Positions 49,387 to 60,237 are shown, counted from the stretch's first letter. The stretch: DNA of 64,000 bases from Nannobrachium achirus (GCA_963921795.1 OY997652.1:17362440-17426439); one strand, 5' to 3'. The notes: generated from the sequence alone by a model not told the origin. Numbers and translations: made by a program.

Positions 49387-49911
49387 CAGTGGTGCAAAGT
49401 AACTAAGTATGTTCCGCTTACTCAATTACTGTACTTACAGTAAGTACAATGGTTTAGGTCAGGGGTCTTCAATGTTTTCAGGCCAAGGACCCCTTAGTTG
49501 AGGGGAGAGAGATGAAGCAGGGACCCCCACAACTAATAGATACCATATAGTTTCATCCACCTCAGCAATCCATCTCCCAGTGGTCTACTCTAGAGCATTT
49601 TAACGGGGATAGCCTCCTGCGTTCTCTGACTGACAATAAGCCTCTTCAACCTACTTATACTTATACTCCACCACATCGCAGAACACCAATCTGCGACGCA
49701 TACTGTATTTTTGAAAGATTTTGTCAAATTTTGAAAACTGGGAATGGGGGACATCCTGCTTTACTTTTAGGTACATTAAGTATGTTTTCATGCCAATACT
49801 TTTGTTACTCAAGTAAACATTTTAATAGAGGACTCTTACTTGTAACAGAGTATTAAACTGTGGAATTGCTACTTTTACTCAAGCAAATAATCAGAGTACT
49901 TCTTCCACCAC
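49387..49911. mobile_element. hAT-4 MITE with an inserted hAT-5 fragment
   Basis: CAGTGGTGCAAAGTAACTAA left, GTACTTCTTCCACCAC right. CAGGGGTCTTCAATGTTTTC at 49461 opens the nested piece. Confidence 0.72.
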
Positions 49912-50025
49912 GGCACCACCTAATGGCCCCTGCTTAAATATGTACTCTGAGTGGCCTCCGATCTCATGACCTGGATAGCCCTGCTTAAAGAGCAGCCTCA
50001 TGTAAAATAAGATCAAAACAAACTA

Positions 50026-51183
50026 AACTAGAAGCAGTGCTCTTCCGAGCACAGGTCTCCACCAGGCCAGGTGTCCTGGTGGTGCTACTGTATAAATGTA
50101 AAAAGGCTGGCATATGTTCTTCACCTTAGACCTTTCATGGCAATCGGACACTGCATGCATGATTTGAGGCATTGTGTTCCAAAAATGTGTTTTGCTAAAG
50201 TCTACCTGCTGGTGGCGCTATAACAGGCCAACGTGAAAAGGGTAGCATTTGTTCCTTGACATAGTGGGAATATGTGTGGCAAATTTCACGGTAATCGATA
50301 GCTGCGTTGATGATTTGAAGCATTTTGTTCAAAAACTGAGCAATCCTGCAAACTTTGGAAGCCAATATTAGCCAATTAGGATGGAATATGAAATATCAGA
50401 TGGACCGGACTTGATCACATGACTATAGAGATACTGTGTACCGATTTGCATGATTTTTGGATAAAATCTCAAGGAATAATCGGTAAAATTGTGTTTTACA
50501 TAAGTCGGCCTCCTGGTGGCGCTATAAAAGGCTGATGTGAAAAATGCAGAGAAAGGGTTTTTCCTTGGCCTCTAGGGAGTGCGCTTACAAAGTTTGAAAC
50601 TGATCGGTGGAGTTATAGGTAAAACCACAAATCGGCCTGTTATAGCGCCACCATGAGGCTGATTTCAAAAAATTGAAGTGGCATGTCTTCCTCGACCTAG
50701 TGGGAACGTGTGTGCGCGATTTCATGATAATTGCACTTTGCGTTTGGGATTTGAGGTATTTTGTTCAAAACGGCTCAATCCTACAAACTTTGGAAGCCAA
50801 TCTTAGCCAATCAGGATGGAATATGCAAAATCGGACAGATCCGTGTCGATCACATGACTGTCGAGATACTGCCTACCGATTTGTAGGATTTTTGGACAAA
50901 ATCTGTAAGAGTAGTGCACAGAAATGTGTTTTGCGAACATCGGCCACTAGGTGGCGCTAGAAAAGGCCCATTTGAACAATTTAGGGCAGAGGTTCTAGAT
51001 TGGCATCCAGGGAATGTGTGTGCTCACTTTGGCAGCGACCGGGCCAACGGCGACTGAGATTAGGTGCACACAAACTGCGAGGACACACGGACGCACGCAC
51101 GCACGCACGCACGGACGGACGGACACACGGACGGACGAAGGGGAAAACATACTCTCCCCCATGCCTTCGGCTGGTGGAGACAA
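50026..51183 (+). repeat. family F repeat, second full copy (pdlim5 intron)
   Basis: Colinear with 12035-13203 from AACTAGAAGCAGTGC to GGCTGGTGGAGAC, with only scattered differences and the same GGAC/CGCA tract (51083-51137). Confidence 0.9.
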
Positions 51184-51381
51184 CTATACATTTCACAATC
51201 CATTTAACTAAGCGATAGTGGAGGTGAAAGCTCCTAAGTTGTGCTCATTAGCTGAACAGCACTCATTTTATAGAGCTCGTAATCTTAAATGACTCTGAGT
51301 ATCAAACATCTTATCTGCTATAAAAGTAACTAGCCTACAGCCCCCTGCGGGGGCCTGGCCCCTTTGTGTGTGTGCCTGTTA

Positions 51382-51612
51382 GTCCCCCTTGGTGTGAAGC
51401 AGACAGACTGAGATGTTGTTCTCTCTGGAACTGCCCCCGGACTGGGAGTGTGCTGCTTGGTGACGCCCATTTGTGATGTAATTCGCATCACAGGCGGCTG
51501 TCCCCCTTGGTGTGAAGCAGACAGACTGTGATGTTGTTCTCTCTGGAACTGCCCCCGGACTGGGAGTGTGCTGCTTGGTGACGCCCATTTGTGATGTAAT
51601 TCGCATCACAGG
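51382..51612. repeat. tandem duplication, period 118 bp
   Basis: GTCCCCCTTGGTGTGAAGCA occurs at 51382 and 51500. The units are near-identical (one GAGATG/GTGATG change seen). Confidence 0.96.
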
Positions 51613-52137
51613 ACAAAGCCGCCTACAGGCCAAAATTTGGGAAAATATTTTAAACATTTGGGGATTATGAGAAGTAGAGACACATCTGAAGGTGATAAAG
51701 TTGATGTTGGGCAAGGTACATGCGTTATTGATTTTTGTATTATGTTTTTTAGACAATTGAACAACTGCTGAACGTGGAGTTACAGATGGAAACACACACA
51801 CATACACACACGGAGCAATTCTAATTAAGGTTGTGGGATTGTGGGATGACTGAGAAATTAGGGTCTACGATAGCATGGCACTGCCCTCTGGAGACCAAAA
51901 GAAGCAACTACAGATTGACAAGCTCCAGCAGAGATTAACCAAGCTTAACCAAGCCTGAAGTTTCCTGATTCAGTATTTGATCGGACAAGACCCTGACCCA
52001 TATAAGCCCATTCAACATCAAATTCTCTATCAGATTGAAAACACACATCCCTGATATTGTCCTTCTACTGTTCTTTTTTAGTGTGGTTGCCCCTGCAGGG
52101 CAAGCTATGGGCTTAATATTGATGACATCAGGGATCT
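51613..52137. other. intron, no recognisable feature
   Basis: Short CA run at 51792-51812. Confidence 0.4.
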
Positions 52138-52190
52138 CCATATATGGGCATAAAAGGGACAAGGACTGACACAGAGATTTCCATATATGG
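52138..52190. promoter_or_regulatory. two CArG-type boxes in a pdlim5 intron
   Basis: CCATATATGG at 52138-52147 and 52181-52190 fits the SRF consensus CC(A/T)6GG. The context (GGGCATAAAAGGGACA) shows it is a small relative of the 7149-8310 repeat. Confidence 0.5.
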
Positions 52191-52572
52191 CCATTAAAGT
52201 ATTTGTGACTTGAAAATTCAAATGGCAAGACGGAATTCATTTGCAAGTGTGGTCACGGCAACCACATCTTTCTAGTTTATTATACTGTAGTTTACAGTAT
52301 TTCATTATTTAAATATTTCTGTAATGTAATTGTAATTGTTGCAATCAAGGAGTTAGTCTATGCATGAAATCCATGAAGTCCATGCATGAAAGTCTGACAT
52401 ATTTTGTTGTTCAGCAAAAAGCCAATCTACGTTGCTATTTTATTTATTATTAGTTTTATAGTTAAATAGTTAAAAGTATAATGAACGCTACACTAACAAA
52501 CGTGAGTGTTGTTGAACTTGACTTGTGAGCCAGGCTGAGGTGTGTGTGTGGGTGTGTTGACTTTCACAGTAC

Positions 52573-52736
52573 CTGCGGGGCCTCCGGCCTGCCAGGGTTT
52601 GCTCTGTGCTGCAGCAGGGCTCTTGAACATGGATGGAGGCCCAGCGCTGCCATTCCTCGGGGCCCCGGACGATTTGGAAAAGGTCTTTGCTGGAGACGAG
52701 ACGTGGGTGCTGGGAGTGGCGTCTTCAACCACTTCA
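52573..52736 (-). CDS. pdlim5: pdlim5 exon, Ser/Pro/Ala-rich linker
   Basis: The exon reads EVVEDATPSTHVSSPAKTFS then KSSGAPRNGSAGPPSMFKSP and AAAQSKPWQAGGPA plus the first G of Gly. It is low-complexity and Ser/Pro/Gly/Ala-rich, as expected of the disordered region between PDZ and LIM domains. The donor is gtactg at 52567-52572. The acceptor is ttctccag, lying wholly in the 8 bp (52737-52744) between the exon and a hAT-type MITE at 52745-53141. The phases (last base of Asn in, first base of Gly out) fit both neighbours. Residue similarity alone is weak; the splice sites and phases are the main support. Confidence 0.83.
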
Positions 52737-52744
52737 CTGGAGAA

Positions 52745-53141
52745 TAGGGATGGGACGATAATTGTTATTATCGTTTATCGTGATAAAAAAAGAACATTCA
52801 CAATAATCGTATCGAGGAAATTTCAATTTATCGTGAAATTGCAATGCAATGGGATCAATTCAGCTTTTATTTGCCGAGCTGGTACCATTTAAACCATCTA
52901 TAATTGGTTAAAAGGACCTGGAAATAATTTCTCTCTACCAAATTTATTTGCCAAAAATAGCCGATCTACATGCTCACAACACAGCGCGTTGTGAGCTTGT
53001 AAATCTGCAATTTTTGGGCAAATGTACCGCCCCAGATAAATGGATGTTGGAGATATTTTGATTATCACGATAATATAGTAAATCGCCATTTCTTTGGTCA
53101 CAATAATCGTATCATCACATTTTCATATCGTCCCATCCCTA
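52745..53141. mobile_element. hAT-2 MITE at a pdlim5 3' splice site
   Basis: TAGGGATGGGACGATAATTG and ATATCGTCCCATCCCTA ends. Flanks CTGGAGAA and CTGGGAAT look like one decayed 8-bp duplication. Core hairpin 52946-53022. Confidence 0.92.
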
Positions 53142-53753
53142 CTGGGAATAGACAGTCACTCCATATGGATCACAGATCACTACAGACAAGCACACTGCAA
53201 AACTGTGTTCATTGAATGGAGTATAAACATTTATTTTGACAGACGTGTATAATTAAACTCTCAAAGAGAAAATGGATTTTGCAACAAACAAACAAGCAAA
53301 CACACACATGCACACATGAATATACAAACGCATGCACATGCACGCACACACTTTCATCCCCATTCAGATGCACGCACGCATGCACAAGCACATGCACACG
53401 CACACACACGCACACCCACCTCCCCATGGCAGAGACAGAAGTAGTACTGTAGCTACCAGACCACACAGAAAAATAAGGTCATAAGTAGTGTTAATTTAAC
53501 CCTTAAGGCATAAGAGTGAGGGTTTAACTGGGTGTGTGTGTTTGTTCAGGAGTCTCTACACTGCATTCGCAGCTTATGTCAACCGACGCTGTTCACAGTT
53601 CACACTCGTGTTTGCTGTTGCAACAGCCGCCATGGTTACATGCCGAGATGTCACAGCTGTTCGCCCGCCATATCAACACCAAACCATCACAAAGACACCA
53701 CCACTGTCAAAACTGCAGCCAGGTCAGTGCCTCCATGTGGCCAGGCCCTGAAG
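53142..53753. other. intron; CA/GCAC-rich patch 53296-53420
   Basis: Open plus frames at 53532-53822 have no recognisable domain. Confidence 0.4.
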
Positions 53754-54079
53754 CACTGCTTCTCACTGTGGTGTCGGAGGACACCTCAGGGGTCCTTGAG
53801 AGGGTTCCAGGAGGTAATATAGAAGTTGTAAATCGGCTATTTTTTGCCAAAGACATTTGATAGAGAGTGAAAAAAGGACTATCAAGTACGTATATTATAA
53901 GTACCTTTTACCAATTATAGAGGGTTTAAGTGGTACCGGATATGCAGCTCAGCAAATAAAAGGTGAATTGAACCCAGTGCATGACGGAGGACGATATCAC
54001 GATAAATTGAGTGATATACGATTATCGTGGGTGTTTTTTATCACGATAAACGATAATATTGCTTATCGTCCCATCCCTA
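53754..54079. mobile_element. chimeric MITE: hAT-1 left half, hAT-2 right half
   Basis: CACTGCTTCTCACTGTGG and GGGGTCCTTGAGAGGGTTCC are hAT-1. From GTTGTAAATCGGCTATTTTT (53825) on, the sequence is the right half of hAT-2 through CGTCCCATCCCTA. The join is inside the core arm. Confidence 0.78.
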
Positions 54080-54081
54080 CA

Positions 54082-54612
54082 TAGAATACGGTCTATTGTG
54101 ACCGGGCTGACTGCACATCATCCCAACACAGATACTAAACATTACAATCAATTATAGCAGGGAGCCCCAATGACACACTGGACCGATCAAGCCAGTTTAT
54201 GGGCTGCACTGATTGAATTAAAAACTGTGTGTGATGAAAACCATGGGCAGATTGATTCAATAAGGTCTTACAGCACTGTCTGGTATCCAGATGGCTCATC
54301 AATAAGAGACACACAGGAACAATTAGAGCTGCCGCTGTCACTTTCCCTGAGCCTCGATCTCGGTTACCCTCCTAATTCCCTCATCACACTGAAACGCTTG
54401 GAGAGACAGCACTCCACTATAAAGCAGGGTATTATGAGTCGGTCGGGAGTGGGACCCACTTGAGCTAAAACGTTTTGGAACCACGGTCCACGGTTAATAA
54501 GCTACATTCACAGGAAGGTCACTGTGATTCCTCTGTATTATTATGAGTGTAACAATTTACAGCTTTTACTCGCACTGCCTGTCTGGGGTCAGCGGCAGCC
54601 TGTGTGTCAAAC
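54082..54612. other. intron, no recognisable feature
   Basis: Unique-looking sequence. Confidence 0.4.
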
Positions 54613-54805
54613 CAGTGGTTCTCATCGTAGGGTCTGGGGACCCCCAGGTGTCCTTGAAGGGGTTCCAGGGGGTCCTAGCAAAATATGTTAAAATAACATC
54701 ATATCTGTTTATCCACTTTAACCCTATAAGGTGTACATTGGATATCTGAAAATGGCCTATCTAAAAGCTCACAACGTGTCGTAGATTTACTATTTTTGAC
54801 AGATC
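54613..54805 (+). mobile_element. hAT-1 MITE left half ending in core hairpin
   Basis: CAGTGGTTCTCATCGTAGGG then GGGGTTCCAGGGGGTCC; core scrap at 54750-54800. The right end is absent. Confidence 0.68.
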
Positions 54806-55234
54806 TTGAAAAGAATGCGATGACCACCACCACAAACAGACATTCAAGTACATATCTTTTGGACTAAACAAGGTAGACACTTGAAAGAAATGTGCTTTTG
54901 TAGGTTTTCATAAAACCAATGCCATATTGTGATTTGAGACTGTCGTCAACCAATCATCAAGGACGATGATACACGAAAGAAGAAGAAGAAGATATACATT
55001 GAAAATGTTACTGTATGTGAAGGCATTCAGATGCTTCAGAATACTATTTATTATAACAACCTATTCAATTCTGACTTAATGTCAGCAATAAGGTCACTCT
55101 TATCCAGAGTGACTTACAATGTAAGAAGTCAACATAAGTTCTATTTAATATTTGTCAAATAACAGTGGTCAAGGAGTGCTCAGAGAGCAAGGCTGTGCTA
55201 CAGTTCCTTTCATTACATTGAGCTTATACATACA

Positions 55235-55525
55235 GCAGTGGTGTAAAGTTAAGTACAATTTTGATTATATAATAAAACATACATCAATCCACTTTAGCCC
55301 TATTTTATACCTAGACTATTTGAAAATAGCTCACAACGCATCGCATAGTGACGTGTTGTGAGCCTGTAGATCTGCTATTTTCAAACATTTTGTAAGTATA
55401 TTTTGATGGTAATACTTTTGTACTTTTACGTACATTTTGAATTTCTGACTTTTAACTTGTAACAGAGTATTTCACTGCAGTATTGATACTTTTACTTAAA
55501 AACGTGATTACTTTTTCCACCACTG
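55235..55525. mobile_element. hAT-4 MITE with core hairpin
   Basis: CAGTGGTGTAAAGTTAAGTA and TTACTTTTTCCACCACTG ends; flanks ACATACAG and ACGTACAG (7/8). Core hairpin 55318-55390. Confidence 0.88.
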
Positions 55526-55767
55526 ACGTACAGTACATTCTCTGTACCTTCCATACAATTTGAGTGTGTATGACTATATTTGCTTGGCTTGTGTACATAA
55601 GATTACATCATATTTCATAATTGAATGATACACCTGGGTTACCACAGACAAGCTGATCTCATCTTAACCTGCAGCTTAATTCCAAAGCAAACATCCATGA
55701 GTTCCTTCAGTAAACAATTGTAACCTCTTCCATAATACTGACGGAGAGAACTCTGTTGCTTCTTATG
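55526..55767. other. intron spacer
   Basis: Nothing recognised. Confidence 0.4.
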
Positions 55768-55804
55768 CTTCATTTATACTTAGCTGCCCACCGGTGTCAT
55801 ACAG
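55768..55804 (+). mobile_element. family E left-end fragment
   Basis: GCTTCATTTATACTTAGCTG...CACCGGTGTC, cut by the hAT-1 element next to it. Confidence 0.5.
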
Positions 55805-55913
55805 CAGTGGTTCTCAAACATTTGTACACTGTCAAAGTGACTTGCAAGGGTCAATTTAGACCCCCACGAAGGAACATATAGCAAGTCCCTGAAATCCACT
55901 TTGAGAATCACTT
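55805..55913. mobile_element. short hAT-1 MITE
   Basis: CAGTGGTTCTCAAACATTTG and CTTTGAGAATCACTT ends between perfect TCATACAG duplications (55797-55804, 55914-55921). Only part of the type-2 hairpin remains. Confidence 0.92.
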
Positions 55914-56020
55914 TCATACAGTATGTGAAAAATAAGTTTTTACATAATTATAAAGAGAGACTGGTTTGGTGTTTGATGTGACTGGCAGAGTGCTGACTAA
56001 ATGAATTACTGGAGACCGCA

Positions 56021-56052
56021 ATATTCATATTCATATTCATATTCATATTCAT
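56021..56052. repeat. (ATATTC)n hexanucleotide repeat
   Basis: About five units. Confidence 0.93.
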
Positions 56053-56572
56053 CTTGTATTAATACATTTTATTTATTGAATTTCTAAGTTATAGTTTGTT
56101 TTTGGTCATTAATACAAAAATAAAACTTGCCTTGGTAATAGTGCCCTCTACTGTCTGAAAACATCAATTATACACCGAAGAGATTGTGGTTGAAAATATG
56201 GTATTACTTTATCATTTAAAAGAGACTTTGAAGTTATACACCATTTTGTTATGAACCGTTTACTTTCTGCCATAGACTGCTTTTAACCATACTTTGTTTC
56301 CCAGGAAAGTAAGAAAGAAAGAAAGGAGGAAAATAAACAACAGTTGAAGTAAAGAGAAAGATTTTATTCAGACAAAAAAGAAGAAAGAAAAACAATCAAA
56401 AATCTGTGTTAGTGTACAAAAGAGATCAATACATAAAATACAGAAGCACACAGTAAGTAAAAGTAAATAGAAGATAGGTAAAGAGCAGTTAAGTCAAAGC
56501 ACTAAGGCAGGCAGTATGTTAAATTCCTAAGTGTTAATTTAATTCTGACAGTGTAAATATCATCTCTCAGAG
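56053..56572. other. intron, no recognisable feature
   Basis: Purine-rich patch 56305-56400. Confidence 0.4.
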
Positions 56573-57196
56573 TTAAAGGGATATTACACTTTCAAACAAA
56601 CTTTTAGGTCTAATCAGGCTTGTATGAACACCCTGAACAGTTTTTAATTTGCTTCATTCAGTATTTAGATATTTGATGTAAATGTTACCAGCTCCAACAC
56701 GCCCAGGCCCTCTCCACATACACACCCATTGTAACTTCAAACTCCATTTTAACCATGATAGATTCATTAAAAACACACATTATTTTTTCTGGTGACTCAT
56801 AATACCCTCCTAATACGTGAGCAGACCGTGTTTTTTCAATAACTTTTTTCATTTATTTTTAATAATTCTTTGGGAAAATGGAAAATATTAAATACAATAA
56901 TATTTTATTGAAAATAAATGAAAAAAGTTATTGAAAAAACACGGTCTGCTCACGTATTAGGAGGGTATTATGAGTCACCAGAAAAAATAATGGGTGTTTT
57001 AATGAATCTATCATGGTTAAAATGGAGTTTGAAGTTACAATGGGTGTGTATGTGGAGAGGGCCTGGTCGTGTTGGAGCTGGTAACATTTACATCAAATAT
57101 CTAAATACTGAATGAAGCAAATTAAAAACTGTTCAGGGTGTTCATACAAGCCTGATTAGACCTAAAAGTTTGTTTGAAAGTGTAATATCCCTTTAA
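56573..57196. mobile_element. TTAA foldback element with near-identical arms of about 286 bp
   Basis: TTAAAGGGATATTACACTTT at the left and its mirror at the right. Arms 56573-56858 and 56911-57196 differ at only two sites that I found (near 56729 and 56785). The loop is about 52 bp and AT-rich. TTAA at both ends fits a piggyBac-type target. Confidence 0.95.
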
Positions 57197-57742
57197 ATTA
57201 ATCCTAAGGATTTTGCAGTGCAATGCTGTAAAATGTACATCTACACTAGTCCATTATAATAATAGTCTATTTCTAACTTGCTCCTATATTATATGTACCC
57301 GACTTGTTCCCATCCTGCTAATACTACAACTAACTTGCAAAGTCTACACAATTTCCCAAAATATGAATGAATGAATATAAATGTTACATTATTACTGTAG
57401 AAAAGCCTTCCACGGTTCTGATTCTTTCATTCTATATAGCTTCAGTAATATTTGTCACCCAGGTGTTAGTACAGTAATTACGAAACAGATTTAAGTTGAT
57501 TCGAAATATATTGTGCATTAGGGTGTGTGTACTGATACACAAATTCTGTTCTTATTATCCAATCAAAACGATCTATTTGCCCATAGGTGCTGTGTTATTA
57601 TTCTTTCTGTGCCACAGTGTAAGGACCGATAAAGACATGCTACAGTACGACAATGTTGCTATACAAAGGGAGAAAGTTAGTGGCCCAAGCATAAATAAAT
57701 AAAAACAAACTAAACGGAACACTGAGGAACAAAAACACTACA
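57197..57742. other. intron, no recognisable feature
   Basis: AT-rich spacer. Confidence 0.4.
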
Positions 57743-57750
57743 GTCTACTG

Positions 57751-58197
57751 CAGTGGTTCTCAACCTGTGGGTCGGGACCCTCAGGGGGGTCGCCAAATTA
57801 TTTTGGGGGGTCCCCAGAAGATTAGCTTAATGTGTGCAACATTGTTTTCTCACTCAACAGTAAACAAACCAAGATAAAGTTTAAGTGTATAGTGGGCATC
57901 TGAACATTTCTAAAGTGACAAGTTAAGGACTTTTTACTACCTCTAAAATGACAAATTAAACACTAACCAAATTGTCAAATATTAGAGGGAGAAATTGTGA
58001 AAATAGCAGATCTACATGCTCACAACGCCTCACGTTGCGAGGCGTTGTGAGCATGTAGAATTGTAGAATTTCACAATAGAACTGTGTTATACAAAATGTA
58101 ATGCCTCAACTCTTAGTGCTCGTCAGGGTGTGGGGGTCCCCCCAGTTAAAATATGAATATTTTGGGGGTCGCGGCCTGAAAAGGTTGAGAACCACTG
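57751..58197 (-). mobile_element. hAT-1 MITE with core hairpin, at the candidate short-isoform stop
   Basis: CAGTGGTTCTCAACCTGTGG and GGTTGAGAACCACTG ends between perfect GTCTACTG duplications (57743-57750, 58198-58205). Core hairpin 57995-58078. Confidence 0.95.
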
Positions 58198-58199
58198 GT

Positions 58200-58296
58200 C
58201 TACTGCACGTTGAGCACCCGCGCTGAGACGCCATGATGCCAGTCCCTCAGCTTGTTGTACTGTTGTCCTATAACTTCTGGGTCCAACTTGTTCACC
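58200..58296 (-). CDS. candidate alternative last exon (short LIM-less pdlim5 isoform)
   Basis: A long pyrimidine-rich tract (rc of about 58310-58395) leads to gatcag, after which one base completes a codon and the frame reads VNKLDPEVIGQQYNKLRDWH then HGVSARVLNVQ and a TAG stop at 58200-58202. The entry phase is the one left by the candidate exon 61849-61879. The exon lies between that exon and 52573-52736. Established knowledge: PDLIM5/ENH and LDB3 make short isoforms without LIM domains through alternative terminal exons. That this is one is inference, because I do not recognise the peptide. A hAT-type MITE has inserted so that its 8-bp target duplication includes the stop codon. Confidence 0.45.
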
Positions 58297-58309
58297 CTGA
58301 TCCACCCCA

Positions 58310-58395
58310 CAAGACAGGAGCAACGCAGGAAAGGAGAAGAAAAGGAGAAGAAAAGCAGAAGGAGGAAGGAAGGAAGGAAAGAATGAGGACACAGA
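58310..58395. repeat. GGAA/GAAA-rich purine tract
   Basis: On the transcript strand it is a long pyrimidine tract just before the candidate exon 58200-58296. Confidence 0.85.
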
Positions 58396-58488
58396 AGATG
58401 ACACAGAAGTAGAGGAAAGAAAAAGGATTAGAATGACAGAAACACAGGAAACAGCCAACGTAACAAAATATAACGTGCCCACCTCTCC

Positions 58489-58961
58489 TTAAAGGACAAC
58501 TTTGTTTTTTTACAACAAGGGTTCATATTTTAGATTGTAATTAGAGAAAAGAAAAAGTGAGTGTTAAAATGTTTTCATTTGCTTCGTTCGATTGTTTTAT
58601 CGCGTTTACTGTGCTAAAATGTGGGGCATGCGTACGCATGGGGGCATGCGTACAAGTGGCAAAATATGTCTTTTTTAGACACAATAAGCCAGCAGTTTCT
58701 TTATTGCTATTTACAGTAACACTTCTAGCCCCCATAAGTCACATCCAACCATGAAAGGTTCTGTTGTATCTTGGGAATGGGCTTATTCGGTGTGAAATGA
58801 CATATTTAGCCACTTGTACGCATGCCCCCAACCACTGAAATAAGAATCTCTAAAACAATAGAAAGAAGTAAATGAAATAATTTTAACACTCATCTTTTAT
58901 ATTCTTTAATTACAATCTAAAATATGAACCCTTGTTGTAAAAAACTAACGTTGTCCTTTAA
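58489..58961. mobile_element. TTAA-target MITE
   Basis: TTAAAGGACAACTTTGTTTT and AACGTTGTCCTTTAA ends, with inner mirrored TTTAGATTGTAATTA and GCATGCGTAC...GTACGCATGC pieces. Confidence 0.9.
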
Positions 58962-58980
58962 CCCATTAATACCTGGAATT

Positions 58981-59295
58981 ATTTTATACTTTAGCTATTG
59001 AAAAATAGCAGATATACAAGCTCACAGCGCGGCACATGAGCTTGTAGATCTGCTATTTTTGAAAAATCGTGAAAATGTGTGCAAATATTTGAAAATAATA
59101 ATTTTCAAAGGAAACCCTTGTAACTAAAATCTTTGCTACTGGGGGTCCCTGGAACAACCTATTTTGAGATGGGGGTCCACAGCCAACTACCTATCTTTTT
59201 TTGAGAACCACTGATGATAGAAACATGAGTTTCGGTGCCGCGCTGTGAGCTTGTAGATCTGCTATTTTTTAACAGCTAAAGCATAAAATAATGGT
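58981..59295. mobile_element. compound of two core hairpins around a hAT-1 right end
   Basis: Core hairpin 59003-59072, hAT-1 terminus TTTTTGAGAACCACTG ending 59210, then a second core arm (GCGCTGTGAGCTTGTAGATC) at 59238-59275. Same layout as 17573-18112. Confidence 0.65.
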
Positions 59296-59352
59296 TAAAG
59301 CGCTTAAAATCTAATGTGACAGAGGTCTATAGTTTAATTTCTTAATCCCAGT

Positions 59353-59418
59353 TGAGCGCCGAACATAGCAGATCTACAAGCCTGTTTGTAGATCTGCTGT
59401 GATCGGCGCGCAACTCTG
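59353..59418. mobile_element. short hairpin of family E type
   Basis: GAGCGCCGAACATAGCAGAT pairs with ATCTGCTGTGATCGGCGCGC. Confidence 0.65.
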
Positions 59419-59655
59419 CGGTACAAAAAAAGGGTATAAATCATGGCTTAAGACAGAATCATAAGGTACCCCTGCCTTATGAATAGTGCATTCAGCGAAA
59501 TGTCACGGACAGGAGTCTATTTTTGGCAGGCTCTTATTACCCTCAGTACCACCTAATTACCCTCAATTTCGCTGAGTGACATGCTGATTGGTCAGGAAAA
59601 CGGGCTCGTTTCTCCTGCAGATTGAAGCATCTGTTGTAAGATGGAATGTACATTA

Positions 59656-59968
59656 AGCATAACGTTGCTGTCAGGCAAGAAACCTTGTACATCCATATTT
59701 CAACTGCTTTAGTTTCTTCATAAATGAATGGCCTACTTTGTCGTAAAGGAGTGCTGCGCAACACAGTTATGAGTTTGTAGATCGGCTAGTTTAGCTATTT
59801 TTGAAGGAATCGGAAGGTTAAAGTGGTTAATTATGTCTGTTGGTTATAATACATAACAATGAGCAATAATTATTATCAAGAGCTTTTGACTAAATTCGTT
59901 ATTTTACCTATTGCCTGAAAAGTTACAGTTTTGGACACAACGTTTGGACCTGACAGTGACGATAAGTG
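59656..59968. mobile_element. decayed family D MITE
   Basis: ACGTTGCTGTCAGGCAAGAA left, GGACCTGACAGTGACGAT right; core scrap 59768-59805. Confidence 0.6.
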
Positions 59969-60237
59969 AATAAAGGGCAGAGAACAGGAGTCTTGCCTAG
60001 GGATGGAACTTGTTGATTTTTATTGATAACGAGCACTTTATCGATCCTGCTTATTGAGCCGGGCTTTTATCGAGCCCACTATTGAGCCTTTTGTAATATT
60101 TTGTGGACACGACAAATTCTGAACAGAACTTTATTGGCCAGTTGTTGTGACTGTGAGTTTGTGGCTGACCACCATCTACACTAGTATGAAGATGACAATT
60201 GACAAAAATAACAAACATAACCAGTAAGACTCCCTAA

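Noticed and set aside
51379-51807. 142-codon minus frame
   Set aside because: It runs through a 118-bp tandem duplication (repeating the same peptide out of phase) and shows no family similarity.
53532-53860. Three overlapping plus-strand frames
   Set aside because: No domain, no splice pair, and the right part is a chimeric MITE.
58123-58482. 119-codon minus frame
   Set aside because: It is a different frame from the phase-compatible exon 58200-58296 and spans a purine tract and a MITE end.
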